Source: Nocardioides piscis (GTDB lineage Bacteria > Actinomycetota > Actinomycetes > Propionibacteriales > Nocardioidaceae). Taken from it: a stretch of DNA of 64,000 nt. The notes below the pieces were generated by a model that was not told the origin of the DNA, searched no databases, and saw nothing but the letters and a program-made list of their open reading frames with translations. Position 1 is the stretch's first letter. The number at the start of each line of letters is the position of its first letter. This document shows positions 1 through 7,513 of the stretch, one piece after another. A program made the translations under genes and the position numbers. The stretch lies in contig NZ_CP049866.1 of the NCBI RefSeq assembly GCF_011300215.1, positions 1,922,001 to 1,986,000 on the forward strand, read 5' to 3'.

Positions 1-237
1 TCGCGCTGGGCCGTCGGGATCGACGACTCGGGGGTGATGGAGTTCTTCGTCCGGTTCACCCGCGGGGAGCACGCGGCGATCGGCTTCCACACCATCCCCA
101 CCAAGCTCGGCCAACCCCTGCAGACCCGGGCCGAGCTGGGCACGCCGCTGTCCCACGGCTGCATCCGGCAGGCCAGGGCCGACGCGGTCGCGCTGTGGAA
201 GTTCGCCCCCGAGGGCACCGCCGTCGTCGTGGTCTGA
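1..237 (+). CDS. L,D-transpeptidase (YkuD fold), C-terminal part
   Basis: Only the last 78 residues are in the window and the start lies upstream. The reading frame is open from base 1 to the TGA at 235-237. It ends with the YkuD active-site signature SHGCIR, in which the Cys is the catalytic nucleophile, preceded by a conserved IGFHTI segment that carries a His. Enzymes of this family cross-link peptidoglycan stem peptides (3-3 links) outside the membrane. The signal peptide and any binding domain cannot be seen. Family assignment is firm and the exact subtype is not. Confidence 0.85.
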   Translation, partial: SRWAVGIDDSGVMEFFVRFTRGEHAAIGFHTIPTKLGQPLQTRAELGTPLSHGCIRQARADAVALWKFAPEGTAVVVV

Positions 238-297
238 GGTGCGGGTCGCGGCGGCGACGATTTGGCGACCCGCCGGGGGCGTTGCCATGGTGTCCGG

Positions 298-1164
298 ATG
301 CTTGGCTCACCCACTGTCCTGTCCAAGGCCCTGTCCCGTGTCGTGGCCGGTGTCGTCGCCCTCCTCGTCACCCTCGCTCTGGCCCCCGTCCTGACGGCCG
401 GACCCGCGTCGGCAGCGGCCTCTGCGTCCGACGCGGAGTCGGCAGCGACCCCGGCGCCCCGCAACGGGTACGGCGTGCGGCTGACCACCTTCAACATTCT
501 GAGCAGCTCCATCGCTCGCGGCGGCGTCGACCGCGCGACCCGCGCCGCCCGGTGGGTCCAGGACCAGGGCGCCGACGCGGCCGCCTTCCAGGAGGTTGCC
601 AAGGACCAGCTGCGCCAGATGCAGACGGTGATGCCGCGCTACAGCTTCTTCCCCCGCCGTTCGCTGGGCACCCGTGGTTCGGCGATCCAGATCGCCTGGA
701 ACACCAAGACGGTGAAGAAGATGGAGACCGGCCACATCATGCGCCCGTTCCTGGGCTGGGCGCGGCCCATCCCCTACGTCCGCCTGCGCGACCGTGAGAC
801 CGGCCGTGGCTTCTGGGTCGTGGCCATCCACAACGCCCCCGGCGGCCAGGAGCGGGAGCGCGACGTGTCCACCGCGGCGGAGATCAAGCTGGTCAAGAAG
901 ATGCTGGCCGGTCGTGACCGGCCGGTCTTCGTGATCGGTGACGTGAACGAGCGCTCGGAGTTCTGCCAGAAGTTCGCCGCGGCCACCCCGCTGGTGTCGA
1001 TGAACGGCGGCACGGCGAAGAACCCGTGCCCGGTGCCGCGCTTCGGTGGTCCCGACTGGATGCTGGGCTCGGGCGCCGAGTTCTCCGACTTCGAGAAGGT
1101 CTACAACGGGATCAGCGACCACCCCGCGCTCACCGCGCGGGCATGGGTGCCGTCCAACAAGTAG
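298..1164 (+). CDS. Secreted endonuclease/exonuclease/phosphatase-family protein
   Basis: A 288-residue protein. The ATG at 298 is preferred over the TTG at 262 because it places a clean signal peptide at the N-terminus: a short basic start, a Leu/Val-rich core and an Ala-rich cleavage region near residue 40. The mature part has the order of an EEP-fold hydrolase: TFNIL near the start, FQEV with the metal-binding Glu, a central HNAPGG segment, VIGDVNE, and a terminal SDHPAL with the catalytic His. The fold covers phosphodiesterases, nucleases and lipid phosphatases, so the substrate is open. A strong terminator follows directly. Confidence 0.8.
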   Translation: MLGSPTVLSKALSRVVAGVVALLVTLALAPVLTAGPASAAASASDAESAATPAPRNGYGVRLTTFNILSSSIARGGVDRATRAARWVQDQGADAAAFQEVAKDQLRQMQTVMPRYSFFPRRSLGTRGSAIQIAWNTKTVKKMETGHIMRPFLGWARPIPYVRLRDRETGRGFWVVAIHNAPGGQERERDVSTAAEIKLVKKMLAGRDRPVFVIGDVNERSEFCQKFAAATPLVSMNGGTAKNPCPVPRFGGPDWMLGSGAEFSDFEKVYNGISDHPALTARAWVPSNK

Positions 1165-1186
1165 GCCGCCGCGGCACAGCTCTGAT

Positions 1187-1225
1187 GGCGAAGTCCCCGC
1201 TCAGGCGGGGACTTCGCCGCTTTGT
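1187..1225 (+). terminator. Intrinsic terminator between convergent genes
   Basis: A perfect 14-bp stem (1187-1200 with 1205-1218) closes a TCAG loop and is followed by a short T-containing tail. It lies between the EEP-family gene and the convergently transcribed DEAD-box helicase gene, and the symmetric stem could serve both. Confidence 0.85.
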
Positions 1226-1247
1226 GCAGGTCGCGACGAGGGCCGGG

Positions 1248-2741
1248 TCAGGCCTCGGTGGTCGTGGCCCCGGTCGGCTTGCTGCCACCCGAACGGGTGC
1301 GCCGGCGCCGGTTGGTGCGGCTGACCTCAGGCTTGCCCTCGCCCGCTGTGGCGGGTGCGGCGGAGTCGGTCTGGCCGCTGGCTGCGTCCTGGGCTGCGGG
1401 GGCGCCGCTGCGGGTACGGGTGCGGTTGCGGTCGCGGCTGCGTGCGGGACGCTCGGAGGAGCTGCGGTCGCTGCGACCGCCCCGGTCACTGCCACGGTCC
1501 TCGCGCGGCTTGCGCTCGACCGGGGCAGCGTCCACGATCCGACCCTTGGTGCCGGCCGGGATGCCCTGGTCGTGGAAGAGGTGCTCGGAGGTGGAGTAGG
1601 TCTCCTGCGGGTCCGGGAACGGCAGGTCGAGCGTCTTGTTGATCATCTTCCAGCGCGCGATGTCGGGCCAGTCGACCAAGGTGATCGCGGTGCCCGAGGC
1701 GCCCGCCCGGCCGGTGCGGCCGATGCGGTGGACGTAGGTCTTGTCGTCCTCGGGGCACGTGTAGTTGACGACGTGGGAGACGCCGCGTACGTCGATGCCG
1801 CGAGCGGCGACGTCGGTGCACACCAGCACCTTGAGCTTGTCCTCACGGAACTTCGCCAGGGCCTTCTCGCGGGCCACCTGGGCCATGTCGCCGTGCAGCG
1901 GAGCGGCGGAGAACCCGCGCTCGGCCAGGTCGTCGGCGATGCGCTGGGCCTGGCGCTTGGTGCGGGTGAAGACGATCATCTTCTCCGCGTCGTCGGCCTG
2001 CAGGACCCGCCCGATGATCTCGGGCTTGTCGAGGTCGTGGGCGAGGTAGATGAACTGCGCCGTCGCCGGGACGGTCGCGTTCTCGTAGGACGACTCGGCC
2101 CGGATGTTCATCGGGTGACGCATGTGGGTGCGGGCCAAGGAGACGATCGCAGCCGGCATCGTGGCCGAGAACAGCATCGTCTGACGCGTCTCCGGGGTCA
2201 TGCTCAGCAGCCGCTCGACGTCGGGGAGGAACCCCAGGTCGAGCATCTCGTCGGCCTCGTCCAGGACCAGCGCGTGGACGTGGGACAGGTCGAGGGCCTT
2301 GCGGTTGGCCAGGTCGATGAGGCGACCCGGGGTGCCCACGACGATGTCGACGCCTGCGGCCAGCGTGTCGAGCTGGGTGTCGTAGCCGACGCCGCCATAG
2401 ACGGTCAGCACGCGCAGGCCGAGGTCCTTGCTGGCGAGGTGGAGGTCGTTGGAGACCTGGAGCGCGAGCTCACGGGTCGGGGCGACGATCAGCGCCTGCG
2501 GCTTGCCCTGGGGCAGGTCGGCGTAGGCCGGGTCGCTCATGGTGACGCTGCGCTGCATCACCGGGATGCCGAAGGCGAGGGTCTTGCCGGTGCCGGTGCG
2601 AGCCTGGCCGATCAGGTCGGTGCCCATCAACGCGACAGAGAGGGTCATCTCCTGGATGGCGAACGGGGTGGTGATGCCGGCGCGCTCGAGGGCGTCGCAG
2701 ATCAGGGGCAGGACCCCGAGCTCACGGAAGGTGGTGGTCAC
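1248..2741 (-). CDS. rhlE: DEAD-box ATP-dependent RNA helicase
   Basis: A 497-residue superfamily 2 RNA helicase with a Q motif (IQEMT, about residue 30), Walker A ARTGTGKT (47-54), PTREL, DEAD (161-164), SAT (192-194) and HRIGRTGR (338-345). It has an Arg-rich low-complexity tail after about residue 390, as in actinobacterial RhlE/CsdA-type proteins that remodel RNA in ribosome assembly or decay. I chose the GTG at 2741 because family homology begins just after it (TTTFRELGVLP). An ORF start at 2813 exists, but its extra 24 residues look non-homologous. No strong ribosome site is visible. It corresponds by position to M. tuberculosis rhlE (Rv3211). Confidence 0.88.
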   Translation of the reverse strand: MTTTFRELGVLPLICDALERAGITTPFAIQEMTLSVALMGTDLIGQARTGTGKTLAFGIPVMQRSVTMSDPAYADLPQGKPQALIVAPTRELALQVSNDLHLASKDLGLRVLTVYGGVGYDTQLDTLAAGVDIVVGTPGRLIDLANRKALDLSHVHALVLDEADEMLDLGFLPDVERLLSMTPETRQTMLFSATMPAAIVSLARTHMRHPMNIRAESSYENATVPATAQFIYLAHDLDKPEIIGRVLQADDAEKMIVFTRTKRQAQRIADDLAERGFSAAPLHGDMAQVAREKALAKFREDKLKVLVCTDVAARGIDVRGVSHVVNYTCPEDDKTYVHRIGRTGRAGASGTAITLVDWPDIARWKMINKTLDLPFPDPQETYSTSEHLFHDQGIPAGTKGRIVDAAPVERKPREDRGSDRGGRSDRSSSERPARSRDRNRTRTRSGAPAAQDAASGQTDSAAPATAGEGKPEVSRTNRRRRTRSGGSKPTGATTTEA

Positions 2742-2865
2742 GGCTGTGTCGCTTTCTGTTGTCTTGCGAGTCGTCGTGCGGCGGACTCGTAAGAGAAAGC
2801 CTGCCGCGCACATTCGACCGGCGCAGCGAGATGTTTGCCGCGCGCGGTTCCGTCACTGTATCGCC

Positions 2866-2871
2866 TAGGGT
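2866..2871 (+). promoter_or_regulatory. -10 box of a leaderless promoter
   Basis: TAGGGT ends 6 nt before the ATG at 2878, so transcription would start at or next to the start codon. No Shine-Dalgarno sequence precedes that ATG. The same arrangement recurs elsewhere in the window (see 19147, 20275, 27101, 27118 and 34133). Confidence 0.6.
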
Positions 2872-2877
2872 TTGGCC

Positions 2878-3579
2878 ATGACTCAATCGTCGGGTGCCCC
2901 CACAGCAGACCCGGACCAGGATCCGGTCTACACCCAGGCGGTGACCGAGCTCCTCGGGGCGATCGCCTACGGCGAGCTGACCGCCTTCGAGCGGCTCACC
3001 GAGGACGCCAAGCTGGCCCCGACGCTCGAGGACAAGGTCGCGTTCATGTCGATGGCCGCAGCCGAGTTCGGACACCTGACCACGCTGCTCGAGCGACTGC
3101 GTGAGCTGGGTGCCGACCCCTACGCCACGATGCGGATCTTCAAGAAGGGCTTCGACGAGTTCCATGCCCACACCCGGCCCGCCGACTGGTACGAGGGCCT
3201 GATCAAGGCCTACGTCGGCGACGGCCTCGCTGCCGACTTCTATCGCGAGATCGCGGCCTACCTCGACCCCGTGACCCGCGACGCCGTCATCGAGTCGCTC
3301 GTCGACGTGGGCTACGCAGAGCTGGTGGTCGACCGGGTGCGTGCGGGGATCCGGGCGGACCCGCGCATGGGTGGCCGGCTCGCCCTGTGGGGGCGGCGGC
3401 TGATGGGGGAGGCGCTGACGCAGGCCCAGCGGGTCGCAGGGGAGCGCGACGCCCTCAGCGCCCTGCTCGCCGGCGGCGTCGACCGCCCGGGGCTTGACCT
3501 CGCCGCCCTGGGTCGGATGTTCGCCAGGTTGACCGAGAACCACGCCAGGCGGATGAGCGACCTGGGGCTCGACTCCTGA
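2878..3579 (+). CDS. Ferritin-like fold protein (MiaE-like tRNA hydroxylase superfamily)
   Basis: A 233-residue, largely helical protein. The segment AAAEFGHLTTLLERL has the Glu-x-x-His spacing of a ferritin-type di-iron helix, and the length fits the actinobacterial ferritin-like hydroxylase family. The natural substrate in actinobacteria is not established, so a tRNA-modifying role is only an extrapolation from MiaE. The ATG at 2878 was chosen over the in-frame TTG at 2872 because a -10 box sits 6 nt upstream, which makes it a likely leaderless start. It is monocistronic, with a bidirectional terminator after it. Confidence 0.75.
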   Translation: MTQSSGAPTADPDQDPVYTQAVTELLGAIAYGELTAFERLTEDAKLAPTLEDKVAFMSMAAAEFGHLTTLLERLRELGADPYATMRIFKKGFDEFHAHTRPADWYEGLIKAYVGDGLAADFYREIAAYLDPVTRDAVIESLVDVGYAELVVDRVRAGIRADPRMGGRLALWGRRLMGEALTQAQRVAGERDALSALLAGGVDRPGLDLAALGRMFARLTENHARRMSDLGLDS

Positions 3580-3610
3580 GCACCCGTCGCCATACGTGCT
3601 GAAGACATGG

Positions 3611-3644
3611 AGAAGGGCCCGCACCGATCGGTGCGGGCCCTTCT
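3611..3644. terminator. Bidirectional terminator, perfect palindrome
   Basis: A 34-nt perfect inverted repeat (17 + 17) lies between the ferritin-like gene ending at 3579 on the plus strand and the GlsB-like gene ending at 3658 on the minus strand. It is very GC-rich in the middle with A/T ends, as expected for a shared terminator of convergent genes. Confidence 0.85.
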
Positions 3645-3657
3645 TGTCAGGTGAGTC

Positions 3658-3936
3658 TCAGACGTGCGACTTCGTGTTGCGACCGGTCACGGTCGACGCG
3701 ATCATCACGAGCACGAGTGCCGTCACCACGGCGACGATTCCCTGGACCCAGTCCAGGCCGTCGCTGCCGTCGCCACCGAAGGCCTGGTAGATGAACCCAC
3801 CGAGGATCATGCCGCCGATGCCGCACAGGATGGTGAGCCAGAGCGGGATGTTGTCCTTGTCGCCAGGGGCAAGGAACTTGCCCAGCAGGCCGACGATAGC
3901 GCCGACGATCAGGTAGAAGAGGATGGTCATGAGCAT
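3658..3936 (-). CDS. GlsB/YeaQ/YmgE-family stress membrane protein
   Basis: A 92-residue protein with three hydrophobic segments separated by Gly-rich turns, with the typical pattern of a Gly-rich first helix, a short polar loop (LAPGDKDN) and a Gly-rich second helix. The family was once called transglycosylase-associated; these small inner-membrane proteins are usually stress-induced and their mechanism is unclear. The first ATG (3936) has an AAAGGG-type ribosome site 7 nt upstream; a second ATG is two codons further in. Confidence 0.85.
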   Translation of the reverse strand: MLMTILFYLIVGAIVGLLGKFLAPGDKDNIPLWLTILCGIGGMILGGFIYQAFGGDGSDGLDWVQGIVAVVTALVLVMIASTVTGRNTKSHV

Positions 3937-4073
3937 GATGGTTCCCTTTCAGTTGTGCGCAGCAGCGCATGCCGCCGAAGACGTTGGCACGGTCTCACTA
4001 TGGTCGTTCGCGCTCGGATGATCAATTCTGACCATTGCGCGGCGAGCCGTTTCGTGCTGCTAGCGGCCTCGGC

Positions 4074-4292
4074 TCAGCGGAAGCCGACGGTGCCCGAGGC
4101 TCCGGAGCCGATCTCGACGTAGGCGATCTTGCTGCCCGGCACGGCGACGCGGCGCCCGCGGGTGTCGGTGAAGGCGAGGAGACCGTCGGAGCTGACGGCC
4201 TCACGCAGCTGCGCCTCGAACTCGTCGGGGCTGACGTCGGTCTCCACGACCAGCTCGCGGGGGGCGTACTGGACGCCGATCTTGACCTCCAT
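4074..4292 (-). CDS. DUF3107 small protein
   Basis: A 72-residue protein beginning MEVKIGVQYAPREL, matching the actinobacteria-wide DUF3107 family (M. tuberculosis TB9.4, Rv3208A). Its function is unknown. The ATG has a clear AAGGAG ribosome site. It lies 55 bp downstream of the TetR gene on the same strand, the same pairing as Rv3208/Rv3208A, so co-transcription is likely. No motif suggests catalysis. Confidence 0.85.
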   Translation of the reverse strand: MEVKIGVQYAPRELVVETDVSPDEFEAQLREAVSSDGLLAFTDTRGRRVAVPGSKIAYVEIGSGASGTVGFR

Positions 4293-4347
4293 GGGTCACT
4301 CCTTGTGCAGTTGGTGGGGGGTGTGTCGTCGACGGGGTGTCGACGGG

Positions 4348-4998
4348 TCAGTTGTCCTCGGTCTTGGGATAGCCGCGGATGCCGCGCCAGGCCAGGCCGG
4401 AGACCAGGGCAGCGGCGTCGGAGAGCGGGATGGCCCCGCTGCTGACGCCGTTCTCGCGCAGCCAGAACCGTGCGCTGACCTGGGACATTCCCACCAGTGA
4501 CACGGCCAGCAGGCGCGAGGCCTCGTCGGGGAGGCCGGTGTCCTCCCGGATCACCTCGGCGATCATGGTCGCGCACTCGGTCGTCACCCGGTCGACGTGC
4601 TCACGGACCGCTGGCTCGCTGGTCAGGTCGGACTCGAAGACCAGCCGGAAGGCGCCGGTGTCGGAGGTGACGTAGTCGAAGAAGGCCTTCATCGTCGCCT
4701 GCACTCGCAGCTTGTTGTCGGTCGTGGACGCGAGTGCCTGGCGACAGTTGTCGATGATCGTGTCGCAGGACGTGTCGAGCAGCGCGAGATAGAGGTCGAG
4801 CTTGCCGGGGAAGTGCTGGTAGAGCACCGGCTTGGAGACCCCGGCGCGGTCGGCGATGTCGTCCATCGCTGCCGCGTGGTAGCCCTGGGTCGCAAAGACC
4901 TCCAGGGCCGCCTCCATCAGCTGGGCACGGCGCTCCCGGCGCGGCATCCGTCCCCCTCGGGGTCGTGCCTCGCCGGAGTCGAAGCGGTCGACGCTCAC
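4348..4998 (-). CDS. TetR/AcrR-family transcriptional regulator
   Basis: A 216-residue regulator. The N-terminal helix-turn-helix reads RRAQLMEAALEVFATQGYHA then AMDDIADRAGVSKPVLYQHF, the canonical TetR DNA-binding domain at about residues 20-70. The remainder is the helical ligand-binding and dimerisation domain. I chose the GTG at 4998 because GGGAGGA lies just upstream; the longer ORF adds 47 residues with no homology. Position and partner match Rv3208. The ligand is unknown. Confidence 0.87.
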   Translation of the reverse strand: MSVDRFDSGEARPRGGRMPRRERRAQLMEAALEVFATQGYHAAAMDDIADRAGVSKPVLYQHFPGKLDLYLALLDTSCDTIIDNCRQALASTTDNKLRVQATMKAFFDYVTSDTGAFRLVFESDLTSEPAVREHVDRVTTECATMIAEVIREDTGLPDEASRLLAVSLVGMSQVSARFWLRENGVSSGAIPLSDAAALVSGLAWRGIRGYPKTEDN

Positions 4999-5196
4999 GT
5001 GTGTTCCTCCCGGTGCAGTGACCCGAAGCCTACTCACACGTAGCCCTGCTGAGGAGGCGGGCGGGCCCATCCGGTGGTCGGGTCCGGATGGCGGGATCGG
5101 TCGCCCCCCATCGGTGGCCGCGGCGACGATGGGGAACAAGAAGCGCGGTCACCGGTGTTGGGCCGGACATCCGCCACTGACGTCTGAGGAGTTGTT

Positions 5197-6396
5197 GTGT
5201 CGTTCGCCCCGCTGGTCGAGCCAGCTGCCGAGCTCACCATCGATGAGGTACGGCGCTACAGCCGCCACCTGATCATTCCCGATGTCGGCATGACCGGACA
5301 GAAGCGGCTGAAGAACGCCAAGGTGCTCGTCATCGGCGCCGGCGGGCTGGGCTCCCCTGCGCTTCTCTACCTCGCAGCGGCCGGGGTCGGCACGCTCGGA
5401 GTGGCGGAGTTCGACACCGTCGACGAGTCCAACCTGCAGCGCCAGGTGATCCATGGCGTCAGCGACATCGACAAGCCGAAGGGCCTCTCGGCCAAGGAGT
5501 CGATCGCCGAGATCAACCCCTATGTCGAGGTGATCCTCCACGAGGACAGGCTCGACAACGACAACGTGCTCGAGGTGTTCCGCGGCTACGACCTGATCGT
5601 CGACGGCACCGACAACTTTGCGACCCGCTACATGGTCAACGACGCGGCATACTTCCTCGGCATCCCCTACGTGTGGGGTTCGATCTACCGCTTCGACGGC
5701 CAGGCCTCGGTCTTCGCGCCGATGCTGGGCGACGACCTGCCTTGCTACCGGTGCCTCTACCCCGAGCCCCCGCCGCCGGGCATGGTGCCGAGCTGCGCGG
5801 AGGGTGGCGTGCTGGGCGTGCTGTGCGCCAGCATCGGCTCGATCCAGGTCAACGAGGCGATCAAGCTGCTGACGGGGATCGGCGAGCCGATCGCGGGCCG
5901 GCTGATGATCTATGACGCGCTGGAGATGGAATACCGCAAGCTGAAGGTCCGCAAGGACCCCAACTGCGCCCTGTGCGGCGACAACGCAACGGTCACCGAG
6001 CTGATCGACTACGACGCCTTCTGTGGTGCCGTCTCCGAGGAGGCCGTCGAGGCCGCCGCGGGCTCGACGATCTCGGTGACCCAGCTCGAGCAGATGATCA
6101 AGGAACGCGACAACGGCGAGCGGGACTTCGTCCTGATCGACGTGCGCGAGCCCAACGAGTTCGAGATCAACAAGATCCCCGGCTCCGTGCTGATCCCCAA
6201 GGGCGAGTTCCTCAACGGCAACGCGCTCAGCGACCTGCCGAGCGACAAGCAGATCGTGATGCACTGCAAGTCCGGTGTGCGCTCCGCCGAGACCCTGGCG
6301 ATCGTCAAGGGCGCGGGGTATGCCGACGCGGTGCACGTCGGCGGCGGTGTCGTGGCCTGGGTCAACCAGATCGACCCCAGCCAGCCGACCTACTGA
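5197..6396 (+). CDS. moeZ: Adenylyltransferase/sulfurtransferase MoeZ
   Basis: A 399-residue two-domain enzyme. The N-terminal ThiF/MoeB E1-like domain has the nucleotide loop GAGGLG (48-53), the conserved NLQRQ motif, and two CxxC pairs (CYRC and CALC) that bind structural zinc. The C-terminal rhodanese domain has HCKSGVRS with the persulfide-forming Cys at about residue 357. MoeZ activates sulfur-carrier proteins (MoaD- and CysO-like) by adenylation and then thiocarboxylates them. It starts at a GTG with a GAGGAG site. moaE, which acts after this step in molybdopterin synthesis, lies 21 kb downstream. Confidence 0.92.
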   Translation: MSFAPLVEPAAELTIDEVRRYSRHLIIPDVGMTGQKRLKNAKVLVIGAGGLGSPALLYLAAAGVGTLGVAEFDTVDESNLQRQVIHGVSDIDKPKGLSAKESIAEINPYVEVILHEDRLDNDNVLEVFRGYDLIVDGTDNFATRYMVNDAAYFLGIPYVWGSIYRFDGQASVFAPMLGDDLPCYRCLYPEPPPPGMVPSCAEGGVLGVLCASIGSIQVNEAIKLLTGIGEPIAGRLMIYDALEMEYRKLKVRKDPNCALCGDNATVTELIDYDAFCGAVSEEAVEAAAGSTISVTQLEQMIKERDNGERDFVLIDVREPNEFEINKIPGSVLIPKGEFLNGNALSDLPSDKQIVMHCKSGVRSAETLAIVKGAGYADAVHVGGGVVAWVNQIDPSQPTY

Positions 6397-6414
6397 CTCA
6401 AGGCTCCCCTCCAG

Positions 6415-6455
6415 CGAGGCGTAACCCTTCGGGGTCACGCCTCGTTGGCGTTTCG
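6415..6455 (+). terminator. Terminator after moeZ
   Basis: An outer 8-bp stem (6415-6422 with 6437-6444) encloses a further 4-bp stem with a TTCG-type loop and is followed by a T-containing tail. Confidence 0.7.
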
Positions 6456-6505
6456 GACTGCTCCGCCCGCCTCGGGTGCGGAGAAACCGATCGGGAGAGG
6501 AACCC

Positions 6506-7381
6506 ATGCGCTCGACTCGCACCATTCTCGCCGCTTCCGCCAGCGTCGCCCTCACGGCCGCGCTCGCCACCTCCGCCCCAGCGCTCGCCGCCAAGAAGGG
6601 CAAGCCCCGCACCGTCTCCTACGCCCCGGCCGCCACGGCCCAGATCCACCCCGGCGTCCAGATGTACACCGACGGTGCCCAGTGCACGGGCAACTTCGTC
6701 TTCAGTGACGGCTCCGGCGCCACCTTCGTCGGCTATGCCGCCCACTGCGCAGGTCTTGGCGCGGCCACCGACACCAACGGCTGCGACGCGGGCTCGCTCC
6801 CGCTGGGGACGCGCGTCGACTTCGTCGAGGGTGGGTCGCTGGTCACCGACGGCACCACCGTCGGACGCGGCACCTTGGTCTACTCCTCCTGGCTGACCAT
6901 GCAGAAGCTCGGCGAGACCGACGAGAACGCCTGCGCCTACAACGACTTCGCCCTGGTCAAGGTCGACGCCGCCGACGTCGCCAAGGTCAACCCCTCCATC
7001 CCGTTCTGGGGTGGCCCGGTCGGCATCAACACGACCGGCACGGCCGTCGGCGACACGGTCTACTCCTACGGCAACTCCAGCCTGCGCGCCGGTGTCGAGG
7101 AGCTCTCGCCCAAGGAGGGCACCAGCGTCGGCACCGAGGGTGAGGGCTGGTCGCACGCCGTCTACACCGTCAGCCCCGGTGTCCCCGGCGACTCCGGGAG
7201 CGCGTTCCTCGACGCCGACGGCAACGCCCTCGGCACCCTGTCGACACTGGCCATCGCACCGCTGGCCGGTTCCAACGGCGTCGGCGACCTGAACCACGAG
7301 CTGTCCTACGCCCAGCAGCACGGTGGCTTCACCGGCCTCCGCCTCGTGCCCGGCACCGAGGCGTTCAGCCCGATCCTCTGA
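6506..7381 (+). CDS. Secreted trypsin-like serine protease
   Basis: A 291-residue exported protein. An N-terminal signal peptide (basic start, Ala-rich core, ALAA-type cleavage near residue 30) is followed by an S1-fold domain. The catalytic triad is readable: His80 in YAAHCAG, Asp147 in NDFALV and Ser230 in PGDSGSAF. Paired Cys residues near the His and in the middle suggest disulfides, consistent with extracellular action. The ATG at 6506 has a GAGAGGA site; an upstream in-frame start would put charged residues ahead of the signal peptide. The substrate is not inferable. Confidence 0.85.
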   Translation: MRSTRTILAASASVALTAALATSAPALAAKKGKPRTVSYAPAATAQIHPGVQMYTDGAQCTGNFVFSDGSGATFVGYAAHCAGLGAATDTNGCDAGSLPLGTRVDFVEGGSLVTDGTTVGRGTLVYSSWLTMQKLGETDENACAYNDFALVKVDAADVAKVNPSIPFWGGPVGINTTGTAVGDTVYSYGNSSLRAGVEELSPKEGTSVGTEGEGWSHAVYTVSPGVPGDSGSAFLDADGNALGTLSTLAIAPLAGSNGVGDLNHELSYAQQHGGFTGLRLVPGTEAFSPIL

Positions 7382-7513
7382 TCCCAGGGGACGACAAGCG
7401 CCGGCGGCTCCATCTGTGGGGGGTGGGGCCGTCGGTCATTTCCTTCGCGCCGTACGCCGACGCACAGCCCGCCCCGGTCCGTCGTTGTCGGTGACGTCTG
7501 TTTGAGTGCTCCC

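Noticed and set aside
1026..2792. 588-residue plus-strand ORF
   Set aside because: It is a frame shadow of the DEAD-box helicase: it covers the same span on the opposite strand and shows only GC-driven Ala/Gly/Arg/Val composition.
5049..5196. Riboswitch upstream of moeZ
   Set aside because: No conserved Moco or thiamine riboswitch pattern was recognisable in the gap between the TetR gene and moeZ.
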